A stretch of DNA of 64,000 nucleotides from Syngnathus acus (taxonomy: Eukaryota > Chordata > Actinopteri > Syngnathiformes > Syngnathidae), in assembly GCF_901709675.1 (NCBI RefSeq), contig NC_051096.1, forward strand, positions 7,901,001 to 7,965,000. The letters run 5' to 3'. Under the pieces are notes generated by a model that did not search any database, was not told the origin of the DNA, and saw nothing but the letters and a program-made list of their open reading frames with translations. Made by a program: the position numbers and the translations under genes. Below, one piece after another: positions 54,601 through 64,000 of this stretch (positions within the stretch are counted from its first letter, which is position 1; every line of letters starts with the position of its first letter).

Positions 54601-54814
54601 TCCCACCGACTGGCCTGTTTTCGAGACGATGCGGTCTTTCTCATTTACCTTTACCAGCGATGGTACGCACGCATTAACACGCGCGCGCGCAAGCGCAAAA
54701 TTTCAGCTAAAGCTCTCGCCCTTCCGCAGGCTCTACCCAGTGGACAAGACGAGAGTCAACGAATATGGAATTTCGTACGACGACAATCCCAAAAGGAAAT
54801 CTCACAAGGACTAA
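51601..54814 (+). CDS. clptm1l: CLPTM1L, GPI-pathway lipid scramblase (17 coding exons)
   Basis: Exons: 51601-51765, 51835-51929, 52013-52202, 52293-52468, 52544-52622, 52710-52827, 52892-52986, 53074-53158, 53248-53351, 53470-53535, 53678-53728, 53800-53882, 53953-53987, 54072-54127, 54209-54253, 54547-54662, 54730-54814. All phases agree and give 547 residues (human about 538). CLPTM1-family multipass ER protein; the human protein scrambles glucosaminyl-phosphatidylinositol across the ER membrane during GPI-anchor synthesis. Visible features: an N-terminal membrane segment (about 7-27), lumenal glycosylation sequons N90-V-S and N100-G-T, and membrane segments near 293-313, 336-368, 411-430, 442-466 and 487-499. 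The signature blocks [30 protein letters not shown] and [20 protein letters not shown] are intact. The start is set by homology to human MW..SSFT. An upstream ATG at about 51579 opens only six codons. Exon 12 uses a weak donor. Probably complete and functional. Confidence 0.97.
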
Positions 54815-55341
54815 AAAAAAGATGAGGCATTCAAGTGAAGTAACATTAATATCCTTATGTGATTGTAAATGTGGTTTTAACTGGATTCCCCTCTCAAATA
54901 TTGAGCGGACATTTTTGGGAGGATTTGAGAGGACACCATTTTGTATTTTTTTCTTTCCGATGCCTCATCTCTGTTGCATCCAGCAGACATTTTCGATAAA
55001 TCTTTTGTTTGCTTTGTCCTATTCCTATCAGGCTACCACTTAATTCCATTTTGCGCAAGTATTTAACATATGGAACGTGTTAGTGCCAAATGTGAGAGGG
55101 ATTTTTTGGAACGTTTATGCAGCTTATTTGCGTGGAGCAGAGTCGCTCTGTTGGATGTTTTTAAATGGGCACTGAAATGGACGGACAAAGTATTATCACA
55201 CATTTGTCACATTTCGATTCCTTTCCATTGTTCTGTGTGTCTTTCTGAAACATTCTCTCAAATTTCAGGGTTTCTCTCCCGGTGTAGTTGCAGATGTTTT
55301 TGTTTTTTTATGGGTTTAATTGGTATTATTATTTGAGATTA

Positions 55342-55347
55342 AATAAA
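55342..55347 (+). terminator. clptm1l polyadenylation signal
   Basis: A canonical AATAAA lies about 530 bp after the stop codon, followed by GT/T-rich sequence. No competing canonical signal is closer. This gives a 3' untranslated region of about 550 nt and leaves only about 300 bp before the rplp1 TATA box. Confidence 0.7.
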
Positions 55348-55625
55348 CTGACTGAATATGTAAACTGATTTGGATGTTTTTTTATTCGTACTAGTGTAAT
55401 AATGTACGGAAACTGTCAAATATAATAAAATACATGTACTATATTGTATTGCACATTGTATACACACACATCAAAACAAAGATGTCAATTATTTAAAAAT
55501 ATTTTTCTAAACCAGAAACTGGCTTTAACCTTTTGTTGCCTATATGTATAAAAGAGATAACTGTACTTTGAACCGGAACCCCGTGCGGACTGCGGACTAC
55601 GTCAGTCGTCACTGGCCTTGCGTCA

Positions 55626-55691
55626 TGACGTCATGTCCCCGCGACGGAGGCTATAAATATGAAATTCACGCCCACAATCGTCCCTTTCTCC
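55626..55691 (+). promoter_or_regulatory. rplp1 core promoter: CRE, TATA, TOP start
   Basis: A palindromic TGACGTCA is at 55626-55633 and TATAAATA at 55652-55659. A pyrimidine tract, TCCCTTTCTCC, lies at 55681-55691. The spacing puts initiation on a C at about 55682-55683, so the mRNA would begin with a 5' terminal oligopyrimidine tract as expected for a ribosomal protein, making translation responsive to mTOR/LARP1. The 5' leader would be about 134 nt. Confidence 0.8.
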
Positions 55692-55816
55692 ATTAACAGG
55701 AAGTTGACTTGCCTAAGGTGCTCGGTTCTTCATCCGAAGCTAAGGCCTGTAATCCGGCGACTAGCACCATCAAAGTTAGGCATCCGACACCCTAAACGTG
55801 AAAACATATTAATACG

Positions 55817-56846
55817 ATGGCTTCCGTATCCGAGCTAGCTTGTATTTACTCGGCTCTCATCCTCCACGACGATGAAGTCACTGTCACCGTAAGTGTCCCG
55901 TACCACCCGTTAGCCACGCCACCAATCGGGTTCATTTTTAGCCTTCCAGTTGCCACACAATGACCACACTTAAAGTTACGTTTTGAGTGTAAAGGCTGGA
56001 AAAGGACATTTATAGTTATTTGCCTTTTATTTGACTTTTAGAGTAGATTTAAGTCGAGCTGCTATCGCAAATGCTAGGCTAACTCTTGGCAGGACACGAG
56101 TGATCACTGTCAACATGTACGCTGTAGCTTTAGATTTACTATTGTTGAAGAAAATAATAAACCGATTAAAACTGCACGCCCAATGGCTCTCATTTCAACA
56201 TGCTAATAGTGGAAGCTACAATTGTTTAAAAATACCGCGCCAAACATTCAGTTGCATGTAACAATAATGTAATAATGCAAACGTTAACTATTGCTAGTAT
56301 CCCTACTTGAATGAGATTTTTGCAGATCATAACTTAATGTTAGTGCTCCACACTTGAAATGAATGCATAATAATGATCGAATATTTTTGTATCTAGGAGG
56401 ACAAGCTGAATGCCCTGATCAAGGCTGCCGGCGTGAGCGTGGAGCCTTTCTGGCCCAGTCTCTTTGCCAAGGTAATGTTTAAGTGCAATTTCCACGCCTA
56501 AATGACACATGACAAGGAGCGAAAGAGGCTTACCTGCATTTTGCGTCCCGTAGGCGCTGTCCAACATTGACATCGGCAGCCTGATCTGCAATGTCGGTGC
56601 TGGAGGTGGCGCGCCAGCCGGCGGCGGAGCCCCTGCTGCCGGAGCAGCTGTTGCCTCTGCTGGAGATGCCCCAGGTAAAAAAGAATATTCAGAATAACCA
56701 ATGTGGAGACTTAACTTTTCAGGGTTCATCATCAATGTGTTCATTTGTCTGTTAACCCCAAAGCTAAGGCAGAAGAGAAGAAAGAAGAAAAGAAGGAGGA
56801 GTCTGAAGAGTCTGATGACGACATGGGCTTCGGTCTTTTTGATTAA
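55817..56846 (+). CDS. rplp1: large ribosomal subunit stalk protein P1 (4 coding exons)
   Basis: Exons 55817-55888, 56397-56471, 56554-56674 and 56764-56846 join in frame to 116 residues (human 114). P1 pairs with P2 and binds P0 to form the lateral stalk of the 60S subunit that recruits and activates elongation-factor GTPases. Visible parts: an N-terminal helical dimerisation domain (about 1-62, MASVSELACIYSALILHDDE onward), an Ala/Gly-rich hinge (about 64-90), a charged KAEEKKEE segment, and the conserved tail EESDDDMGFGLFD that contacts the factors. Start and stop are unambiguous. Introns 2 and 3 are about 80-90 bp; intron 1 is about 500 bp. It runs in the same direction as clptm1l but has its own TATA/TOP promoter. 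An AATCAA at 56868-56873, followed by GT-rich sequence, is a possible non-canonical polyadenylation signal. Confidence 0.97.
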
Positions 56847-57013
56847 ACTGGCTGTTTTTCTAAAAACAATCAAATGTGCAAAACATCTTCTGTGTGTTTC
56901 AAGGACTAGCGAAAAGAAACTAGCATGTTTACAGGAATTATATCTTAACACCTTGTAATGTAATGCAGAGGTGTACAAAGGATGGTCTGATGTTGCTCAC
57001 TGAGCATTTCAAT

Positions 57014-57060
57014 CAGGGGTGTCAAATTCATTTTTGTTATAGGCTGTAACGGTCATAGTT
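57014..57060 (+). mobile_element. possible hAT element end
   Basis: CAGGGGTGTCAAATTCATTT followed by TTGTTATAGGCTG matches the CAGGGGTGTCAAACTCATTTTTGTCGNGGGCNG-type terminus of a hAT-derived family. I see no partner end, so it is a fragment near the rplp1 3' side. Confidence 0.55.
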
Positions 57061-59507
57061 TAAGAATAACTAGTTTTGTAATAAGAAATTAGTAAGAACT
57101 GTTCACATTTTTATAAAGACGAATGGTCTAAAACCTTTCTAGAAACATCAGTAACTTTTGAAAAGTGAAGACTATTTGCAATTGCGGATGCACAATTTGT
57201 CTTTACGAGCGATACCGCTGATTTAAATGATCGAGTTTGGTCAAATATGTACACTTGCGCAAAATGCTAAATGGAAGCAACTCGCTAAAGAATGCAACAC
57301 CAGAATCAGGAGAAAGTTACAAGATAGTCATCACACTCAGTAATGAAATAGTAGGAAGACTTATTAATTTATCCATGCCTACCTTTGCATGTAGCAAATA
57401 GTGTCAATCAGGAATTTATCTGGCACAAACCCCTACACATTTTATACACCAATATAACATGCATCGAATTAAATGAACTTGCGTAATATGTCGTAAATTG
57501 TTGGACAAACAGATGTGCACTGCTGCTCAACAGCCCTTTACCAATCACACAACAGGTGTGCATTGCCCCAAAACCGACGCCATTGCCGTAAAACTGACGT
57601 CATTACCGTAAATCGGCCTTATTCGTTGCGATGCTGTGAAGTGACTTTAACCACTTTATATGCATGGCAATAAACACAACCCACCGCAACTCTTCAAATT
57701 GTATGTTGAATGACAAATCGGAACCATGTGAATTGATGGTAGACGGCTGTTTTGAATGGCCCTGTCGCCCTCTCGTGGTTAATGTCTGAAGCACATGCTT
57801 AAACATATATATATATATATATATAGTGTATAATTGTATTTTATGTATAGTATATTATTGCAGTGTTAGAGCTGCACTACCATTGACGGCTCCGCAGTGG
57901 TGGTACAGGATACTGTCAATATTGAATGCATTTAATTAAAGTCACTGATTGTGGAGCATATATATTCGCCTGACTTGTGCGCGGGCAGCGTGGGACTACG
58001 AGTGACTTCACCATCAGCCAACCCGATCAATCACCAACTCTCTGTGTTCCGTCATTCGAAGGTTAATGCTGCCACCCAGTGGACAACTAAACCTGCAAGG
58101 AACTATTTGGAGAAACGCTGCTGTTGCAAATGTTCACAGGGGAGGCCACAATGACAACACAGATGATTTAATTTAGGTGTATATTTAAAGATGACTGAAC
58201 AAACAGAGCAACAGTGTAGATGCTGAACGGCGGGCGGGCGGGCGAAGAAGAGCCGAGGAGGACTGCGTCAAACAAATAACCCGGAAGAAAATCAAAGAGT
58301 GTCAAGAACAAACGGCACAGACAAAAAAAACAGTAGTGAAGGAAATTTTGGTTACTTAAAAAAACAAAACACAGGAGGGTAAGCAACTCACATCACATTA
58401 AGGCTTAGTCTGAACTCTTCCTTTGAAAGCAAACTATAAAGAGGAATCGAGGTGATGGTCTGAAAGCCAAACAAGATGTGATAAGAAACAGAAGAAAATT
58501 GAAAAAAACAATAGTGATACAGATGTGACATAATGATCATAAAGCGTGCACTTCCAGAATCAGAAATCGGACATGGCAACACAATGAAGTGTCAACACAG
58601 TTCAGTGTCTTTGGGGGCTGGGGGGGAAAAAAAAAAAAAAAAAAGCTTACTGTCGGTCAGAACTGTGTCTTTGTTACATTATATTGAGCCAGACAAATAA
58701 TGTGATAACTGCATTTAGTCAAGAAAGTTGACTTTTACAATGGAAAACCCTTTGGCTGATTGAATTCTGACTGCTATCGCTGATTGAAAGAAAACGTTCA
58801 ACCAAGACTTTTTGCTTCAAAATTGCTCATCACAGTAAACATAAAAATCAAAATGAGATTTAAGACATCGTTAGGAAACTTGCGCGAGCGTCATTTCCAT
58901 CTTTAAGAAGATATTTCAGACGAGCCAGGAACAGACTGTTAAGGGCCACACCGCTCAGAAAATAATTGTGAGATTATGAATACAATATTAAGTTGTATTG
59001 TTACCACAACAAAGTTGGAATGTTAACCAAAATGACCATTGTTCATTTCAATTTAACTGTACTATATTTTAGTTTCTTTTTACCACTGATGCAAATTTGG
59101 AAGCAACAAGCGCCTTCTAGAGGTTTGTACTGAACTGCAATTGCTATAATGTGTTTAGAATTACAACTTAACTGTAAAATGTTGACTTGTCTCATTCTAT
59201 TTTTTGCAATATTGTCTTGATTTTTCTCCCAGTGTGGCCCATAACAGCAACATTTACACACGAGCAAACAACGCAACAGGACACAGCTCTGGAGTGGAAA
59301 CCATTAAAGGGGTTATGTGTTTCCCTATGAGATGGGAAGAGCAAGGCAAGGCAAAAACGGAACGATGAAATTCTTTACATAGTCTCCGTATCAGACGAGT
59401 TACCCCCTTCCGTGCGCTTTGCAAGGCAATTGTTGCTAAACGACGGCAGACTGAGTCAATGACCAGAGGCACTAGGGCTTGCTTACCCCCAACTAGAGCA
59501 GGCCTAA

Positions 59508-59513
59508 TTTATT
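59508..59513 (-). terminator. candidate stt3b polyadenylation signal
   Basis: TTTATT on the plus strand reads AATAAA on the minus strand, about 950 bp downstream of the stt3b stop. It is the most suitable canonical hexamer I found before the rplp1 3' end. Usage is unproven. Confidence 0.35.
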
Positions 59514-60463
59514 AACATCCCTACTTTTTACATATTGTTGCTTGCCTCTTTGAAGCCCTAGCAGCAAAAATGTACAATCTAGAATACTTATAAGGGGGGG
59601 GGGGGGGGAATGGGCGGCATTGTAAAAACACATTCATTCCATCCATTAACAAAATCTCAAGGCCCTCTGTACAAGAATTATTGCATTCACTGATCTATTT
59701 GCTGCCATACAAAAAAAACATCCATAAAACACTCAAAGAAAATTTGAGAAAAAAACTCCATATTAATAAAAAAAAAATCACAAGAATCCAATATATTATA
59801 CTCCTTTGACATTAGTTTTACATAATGACATTTTAGGCCAATTGTTTTTTAGATGATCAGAAAAGGAAGAGTGAGTGATGATGATAATGATTGTGAAGGT
59901 GATTTCAAACAGGTGTGTGACGTCCCTCCATACCGCATACGTTGACGTGTACGCGTGTCAGGAACGGGGCCTGAGCGCTTGCTTCCTCACTTTTTCAGGA
60001 GTTCTCATGTGCCATTGAGCAAGCTCACGTCGTTGGCTCTTTGGTGCAAAATGTTCCGCCACCGCCCCCGTTCCCCTTTCTAAACCTTTGCCCCGGCCGG
60101 CCCACTGATAATCACGTCGTTCGTGTAGCACAACAGTTTTAATCGACAAAAACCAACAAAGCAGCCCGATGCCACGCCACATATTCAAGTACAAAGTTAA
60201 AAAAAATTAATAGCAAAATCAAAAAAAGTGGAGAAAAGAAGCAAGACAAAATGTCCCCCCCCCCCGCGAGATAAAATGGACAACGGCTCTCTGGGAAGAA
60301 CCAGAATTTGACACTTCACCTTCCCGGCCACACGGGGGTGCTCTTTATGAGAAACGCTTGAGCCCAAGTGCCACAAAAATCCTCACCCAAGTGCTCTTCT
60401 TCATTGTTTGTCAGAGGTTTCTTCGCATTCTATTTGTTTTCCTAGGAGGAGAGTTTGTCTGGG

Positions 60464-63400
60464 TTACTTTTTTTGTACTTTCTTTCCTTTCTTCAGGAGC
60501 AGCTTGTTCTTCACGTAGCCACGCTTCCTCTTGGCAGTCTGCAATTCCAAAGACGGCACATCAGGTTGATTACGCCACTGAACCTCCCTCCCACATTAAT
60601 AATGCGACTAAATAAACAAAGGTTGAATACAAATGAATGACCTGGAGGTGCACGCACGCACGCACGAGCTGGTTGTACCTTTTTGGAGGTGTACTTCTGT
60701 TTGGGCACGATGCTGCGAAGCTTGCGGTCGATGGGCTCCCTGTTGCCAAGGTTTTTGACCTTGTAGATCCTGACCAGCCAGTGCTCTGAGGTGAAGGCCT
60801 CCTCTAGGTGCTTGAATTTGATATCCTTGTTGCCAATCTCGGCGTTACGTGTCCGGTCAAAGCCCGGGGGCGTTCGAAAGTCCAACTGGGGGAGAGGCGG
60901 AGCAAAATGTCAGAAGAAACACCATTTCCCGGAGCAGAAATGAGAAAAAAAAACTTATTAGGCAACCTGTCTTTTTAAGAAGCAATGTAAGACTTAGCAC
61001 AACAGTTTACAAACCTTCAGGCAACTTGAAAAAGGTTTAAGGGTCATTTTGCAGAGTAATGAGAAAAACTGCGGAAGTTGCTAGGCAATATCTGATTTTG
61101 GTAGAAAAAACAATCCCGTGTGCTGTGAGGGATTGGTCTGAAAGGTATTGCAGGAGTAGCTTTGTCTATCCATCCAGGAATGTTCCAGGCTTTTAAATAA
61201 CACGTCTTACAAGTGTAAAACAAGCTATTTGTTATCTTCAATTTAGGTGAGATGTGTTTTTCAAGATCTCGTCTGCAACCGACCGACCGTGTAGACCCCG
61301 AGGCAGCAGTTGCAGCGGTCGGATCAGCTCAAAAAGGACCAACCCATCCCCCCCCCCGTAACAGTGCTGCAGACTTGTTGGGAGATAACAAGACCTGTGT
61401 CAACTTCCCGCTCATTATCCCAGCCCCTGAAGCGGATCAGAGCGGCAGGTGGAACTTATTGTGGATTCTAACAAGACCCGGCGTGCCCTCAAGATGTGCA
61501 AGTCAACATGTTGTAGTTACAGCGCCAAATGAAGCGGCCATTAGCTCCAACTCACTGCTCTGCTCAGCTCAGCTCAGCTCACCTGCATTTCACCAAATCG
61601 ATAGTAGGACATCTTGTACATGAGGCAGTTGAGCAGAGTGGGAGAACCCGCCTTGTCCACTCTGAACTCTCCCTGAGGGGTGAAGTAGTCGCTCTCCTGG
61701 AAGAAAACATTACAGCGGATTCCTTATTATAACCTTTGCTTTTCACTGGTTAGTACACCAACTTTAAAATGTGTTTCATCGTAGAAGGGAACCGTCACTC
61801 TGTGCTCTGCATGACGCTCAAAGTTGCAAACTTTGTCAAGGATTACATTCAAGGGGGGTGAAGCTGCACTTGGGCTTTGTTGGCGCCAAGTGTTTAATGG
61901 AAACATCCAGACTGGGTGCTTAGTTGAAAGGATCAGGTACTAAGGTACTAAGACAGAGTTGTGGAGACGGTTAAGTAGCTGGAAAAGCTATTTGGTGGAA
62001 ACACTACACTACTTCAACCAAGAGGCACACACACACACACAATATAGTTTCCCCAAGACCATCAATATTCAAGAGGTATTCCTAAAGGAGCGACTTTTCG
62101 TTCTCTTTCTGCTCCAATCAGACCTTTTGACATAAAAGTGACATTTACTGTTCACCATTGGACAGCAGTAAAGTAACATCAAACCCTTTACTAATAATCC
62201 ATGCTAGCATTTCAAATGTTTGACACAACAAACTGTTCATACTATATCAGAGAGAAAACCGGGGTCGCTGATTCTTCTTGGTATTCAGCTAGCATTGGCA
62301 GCCAGCAGTCGATAGGCGTTACTGATGTGCTTGCACCTTGCTCAAAAAAATCATTACGGCGATGGAGCTACGGGGGGGGGGGGACATTTAAATAGATTGC
62401 CGTTGCGTAACTGATAAGTCTTCAGTTCGCCATCATAGTTGTGGTCAGGTGTTAATGCGTTCGGAGTCATTCGCTCCATTACTGGCTGTGTCGAAACCTG
62501 CTGGACTATTTGCTTACTTGTTACATCCTTGTCGAGCTGACACTTACCCTGATGTCCTTTGGGTGCTCGCCCTCGGCGATCCGCACCATCCATAGAAACT
62601 TGTTGATGTCGTCGCCCGAGTAGCCGATGACGCCGCCGAAAATAATCAGCACATAGTCCACGTCCAGGGACCTCATGATTTTGTAGGCCGCACTTTCATT
62701 GGAAGACATGGCTTTCCCCACCTAAAGTGTCCGCAAAAGTTTCATACATTTACAACCACAGCTCATTTACGCTAGTGTATTTAGGGAAAACTAAAAATAT
62801 GGAACAATATAAAATAGATGAAACATGAAAGTGAATTTGACAGCGTATATTCCTAATCTTACTAGCAGTCCCTCATCCCTCCAAAATGGAGGAGATGCAG
62901 ACAAAGACATTCAAAAGCGCGTTGGACACATTCCGGCTCTAATCGAGGAAGTTGGCCGCATCCTCGTGGATTAAACTTTTGATGACGCTTGTAAAGTGTC
63001 TCCTCTCTGCTTTGCGGGAGAGGTGCCTCCACTGTCACAGTGGGAGATGAAAGAAAGCGCAAATAAAATGCAACAGCGCGCAGGCACAGGTTGGAAGCAG
63101 AGCAGTAGCCAATTACGCCCTCTAATGCGCCGTGATTATATTTCCCAAGAACAGATGAGGAGCCAACGGGCAGCAAGGGCAGTTAAAGAGCAGATGGAGT
63201 TTGACACGAAAACATTTTGAAATGCAGCAGAGAGACAAATCAACACTTCGGCCCTCCGACAGTATGCGGCACCAATTAACTGTAGTGTCCTTAAATGAAA
63301 TGCCTAACACCGACCGAGCCTGTGAGGAGAAAGCAGTTCGAATTGGCAGTTTCATAAAAATGAAGACAGAGCTTGATCATCCGGAGTCTGATAGTCAATG

Positions 63401-63588
63401 AAACAAAATAGCTTACCAGCGCTATATGACTGTTGTTCCACGTGTTATTATCCACGAGCGTCGTCCTGTTGGCCATCCCGGCAATTTGATAACCGTAGTC
63501 CCACCATGACATGACGCGCGCGTGCTCATCAGTATTCTGCCTCAGCCAGTAGTACGCCTCCCTGAAGTCATCCAGGATGTTACGTGAC
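60464..63588 (-). CDS. stt3b: STT3B oligosaccharyltransferase catalytic subunit, C-terminal part (5 exons)
   Basis: Minus-strand exons 63588-63417, 62721-62548, 61696-61583, 60885-60679 and 60538-60464 join in frame and end in TAA, giving about 246 C-terminal residues. The rest lies beyond the right edge. STT3B is the ER membrane subunit that transfers the dolichol-linked glycan to Asn-X-Ser/Thr, acting post-translationally on skipped sites. Visible: the catalytic-domain WWDYG motif (in [20 protein letters not shown]), adjacent sequons (NRT, NNT, NNS), the DK-motif region [20 protein letters not shown], then the lumenal C-terminal domain with [20 protein letters not shown]. The lysine-rich extension [17 protein letters not shown] identifies STT3B rather than STT3A, which lacks this tail. 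Introns are about 140-830 bp. It converges with rplp1. A CAG run lies upstream near 63877-63897. Confidence 0.96.
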
Positions 63589-64000
63589 CTGACAACACAA
63601 AGACCAATAAATAAAGCGTTACAGGGAAGTAGTTAAATAAATGCGGGGACGCTTTAGCATGTCCTTCCTGTTATAAATTCATTCGTCAAGTGGAGACAAT
63701 GCAAGGCCTGTATTAATTACAGCTAAGGTTCTTGTCGAGGGCAGAAAGAAAAGTATCTCGATTTGCTGGTGACAAGGGTTTTTCATTGAAAAAGAGGTAT
63801 CCAATCAATCGATGATCAAACTTGTCAATTAACGGCGTTATGGTCGCACCACTACAATTCACCGTTCTGGAATTTATAGCAGCAGCAGCAGCAGCAGCTT
63901 TTCTTGTAACTCCAACAAACGCAGATGGCGTTTGCTGTGGTAATGACATGCAACCGACACTTGGGTGTATCACATGTCAGAGTGGGAATGGCAGCCACCT
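63589..64000 (-). other. stt3b intron, right edge
   Basis: This is intronic sequence upstream of the first visible stt3b exon. I find no further coding exon before the window ends. It contains a short CAG/GCA run at about 63877-63897. The minus-strand frame through it is spurious. Confidence 0.7.

Larger units (their letters stand above)
56847..60463. other. convergent 3' regions of rplp1 and stt3b
   Basis: No further gene is recognised. The left part holds the rplp1 3' end, a hAT-like end at 57014-57060 and a TA repeat at 57807-57825. Two CTCF-like motifs lie on the minus strand (about 57763-57779 and 58069-58084). The right part up to 60463 should contain the stt3b 3' untranslated region. 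A minus-strand AATAAA (TTTATT at 59508-59513 on plus) would give a 3' UTR of about 950 nt. Homopolymers of A (58627-58643), G (59596-59608) and C (about 60255-60264) are present. Confidence 0.5.

Noticed and set aside
55889-56396. Possible snoRNA in the first intron of rplp1
   Set aside because: A weak hairpin is present near 55941-56012, but no convincing C/D or H/ACA box arrangement was found.

Overview
The window is eukaryotic nuclear DNA from a ray-finned (teleost) fish, most likely a percomorph-type genome. The evidence is: GT-AG introns of about 70-300 bp in the coding block; vertebrate genes CLPTM1L, RPLP1 and STT3B whose predicted proteins are very close to vertebrate homologues; a Tc1-type terminal repeat typical of fish genomes; fragments of the tRNA-SINE/tail family that ends in GGAT repeats; and dense CA/GT microsatellites. 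There is nothing prokaryotic here: no operons, CRISPR arrays or insertion sequences.

Layout. Positions 1 to about 50,180 are gene-poor. I recognise no protein-coding gene there. The stretch holds microsatellites (a 223-bp GGAT array at 2156-2378, a 114-bp CA array at 34071-34184), a 300-bp palindromic MITE (8083-8382), a second 300-bp structure made of two inverted Tc1-type mini-elements (35809-36108), SINE and hAT fragments, a CpG-rich promoter-like block (about 7040-7880), a TATA/MARE block (about 18968-19112), and a few splice-flanked short open segments on the minus strand. Those segments could be exons of a leftward gene or chance. The long reading frames in this part come mostly from simple repeats.

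From 50,185 rightward the window is compact and housekeeping in character: tRNA-His(GTG) (+), then clptm1l (+, 17 coding exons, complete), then rplp1 (+, 4 coding exons, complete; its TATA box lies only about 300 bp past the clptm1l polyadenylation signal), then the last five coding exons of stt3b (-, convergent with rplp1; the 5' part lies beyond the right edge).

Functionally, CLPTM1L (an ER lipid scramblase of the GPI-anchor pathway) and STT3B (catalytic subunit of one ER oligosaccharyltransferase) both serve ER glycoconjugate assembly. RPLP1 is a ribosomal stalk protein. Their adjacency is probably chromosomal synteny rather than a functional cluster. I found no convincing novel biological system. 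The best leads are the two hairpin-forming mobile-element structures, a frame-critical tandem splice donor in clptm1l, the candidate leftward exons and promoters in the left part, and a run of CTCF-like motifs near the border between the gene-poor and gene-dense halves.
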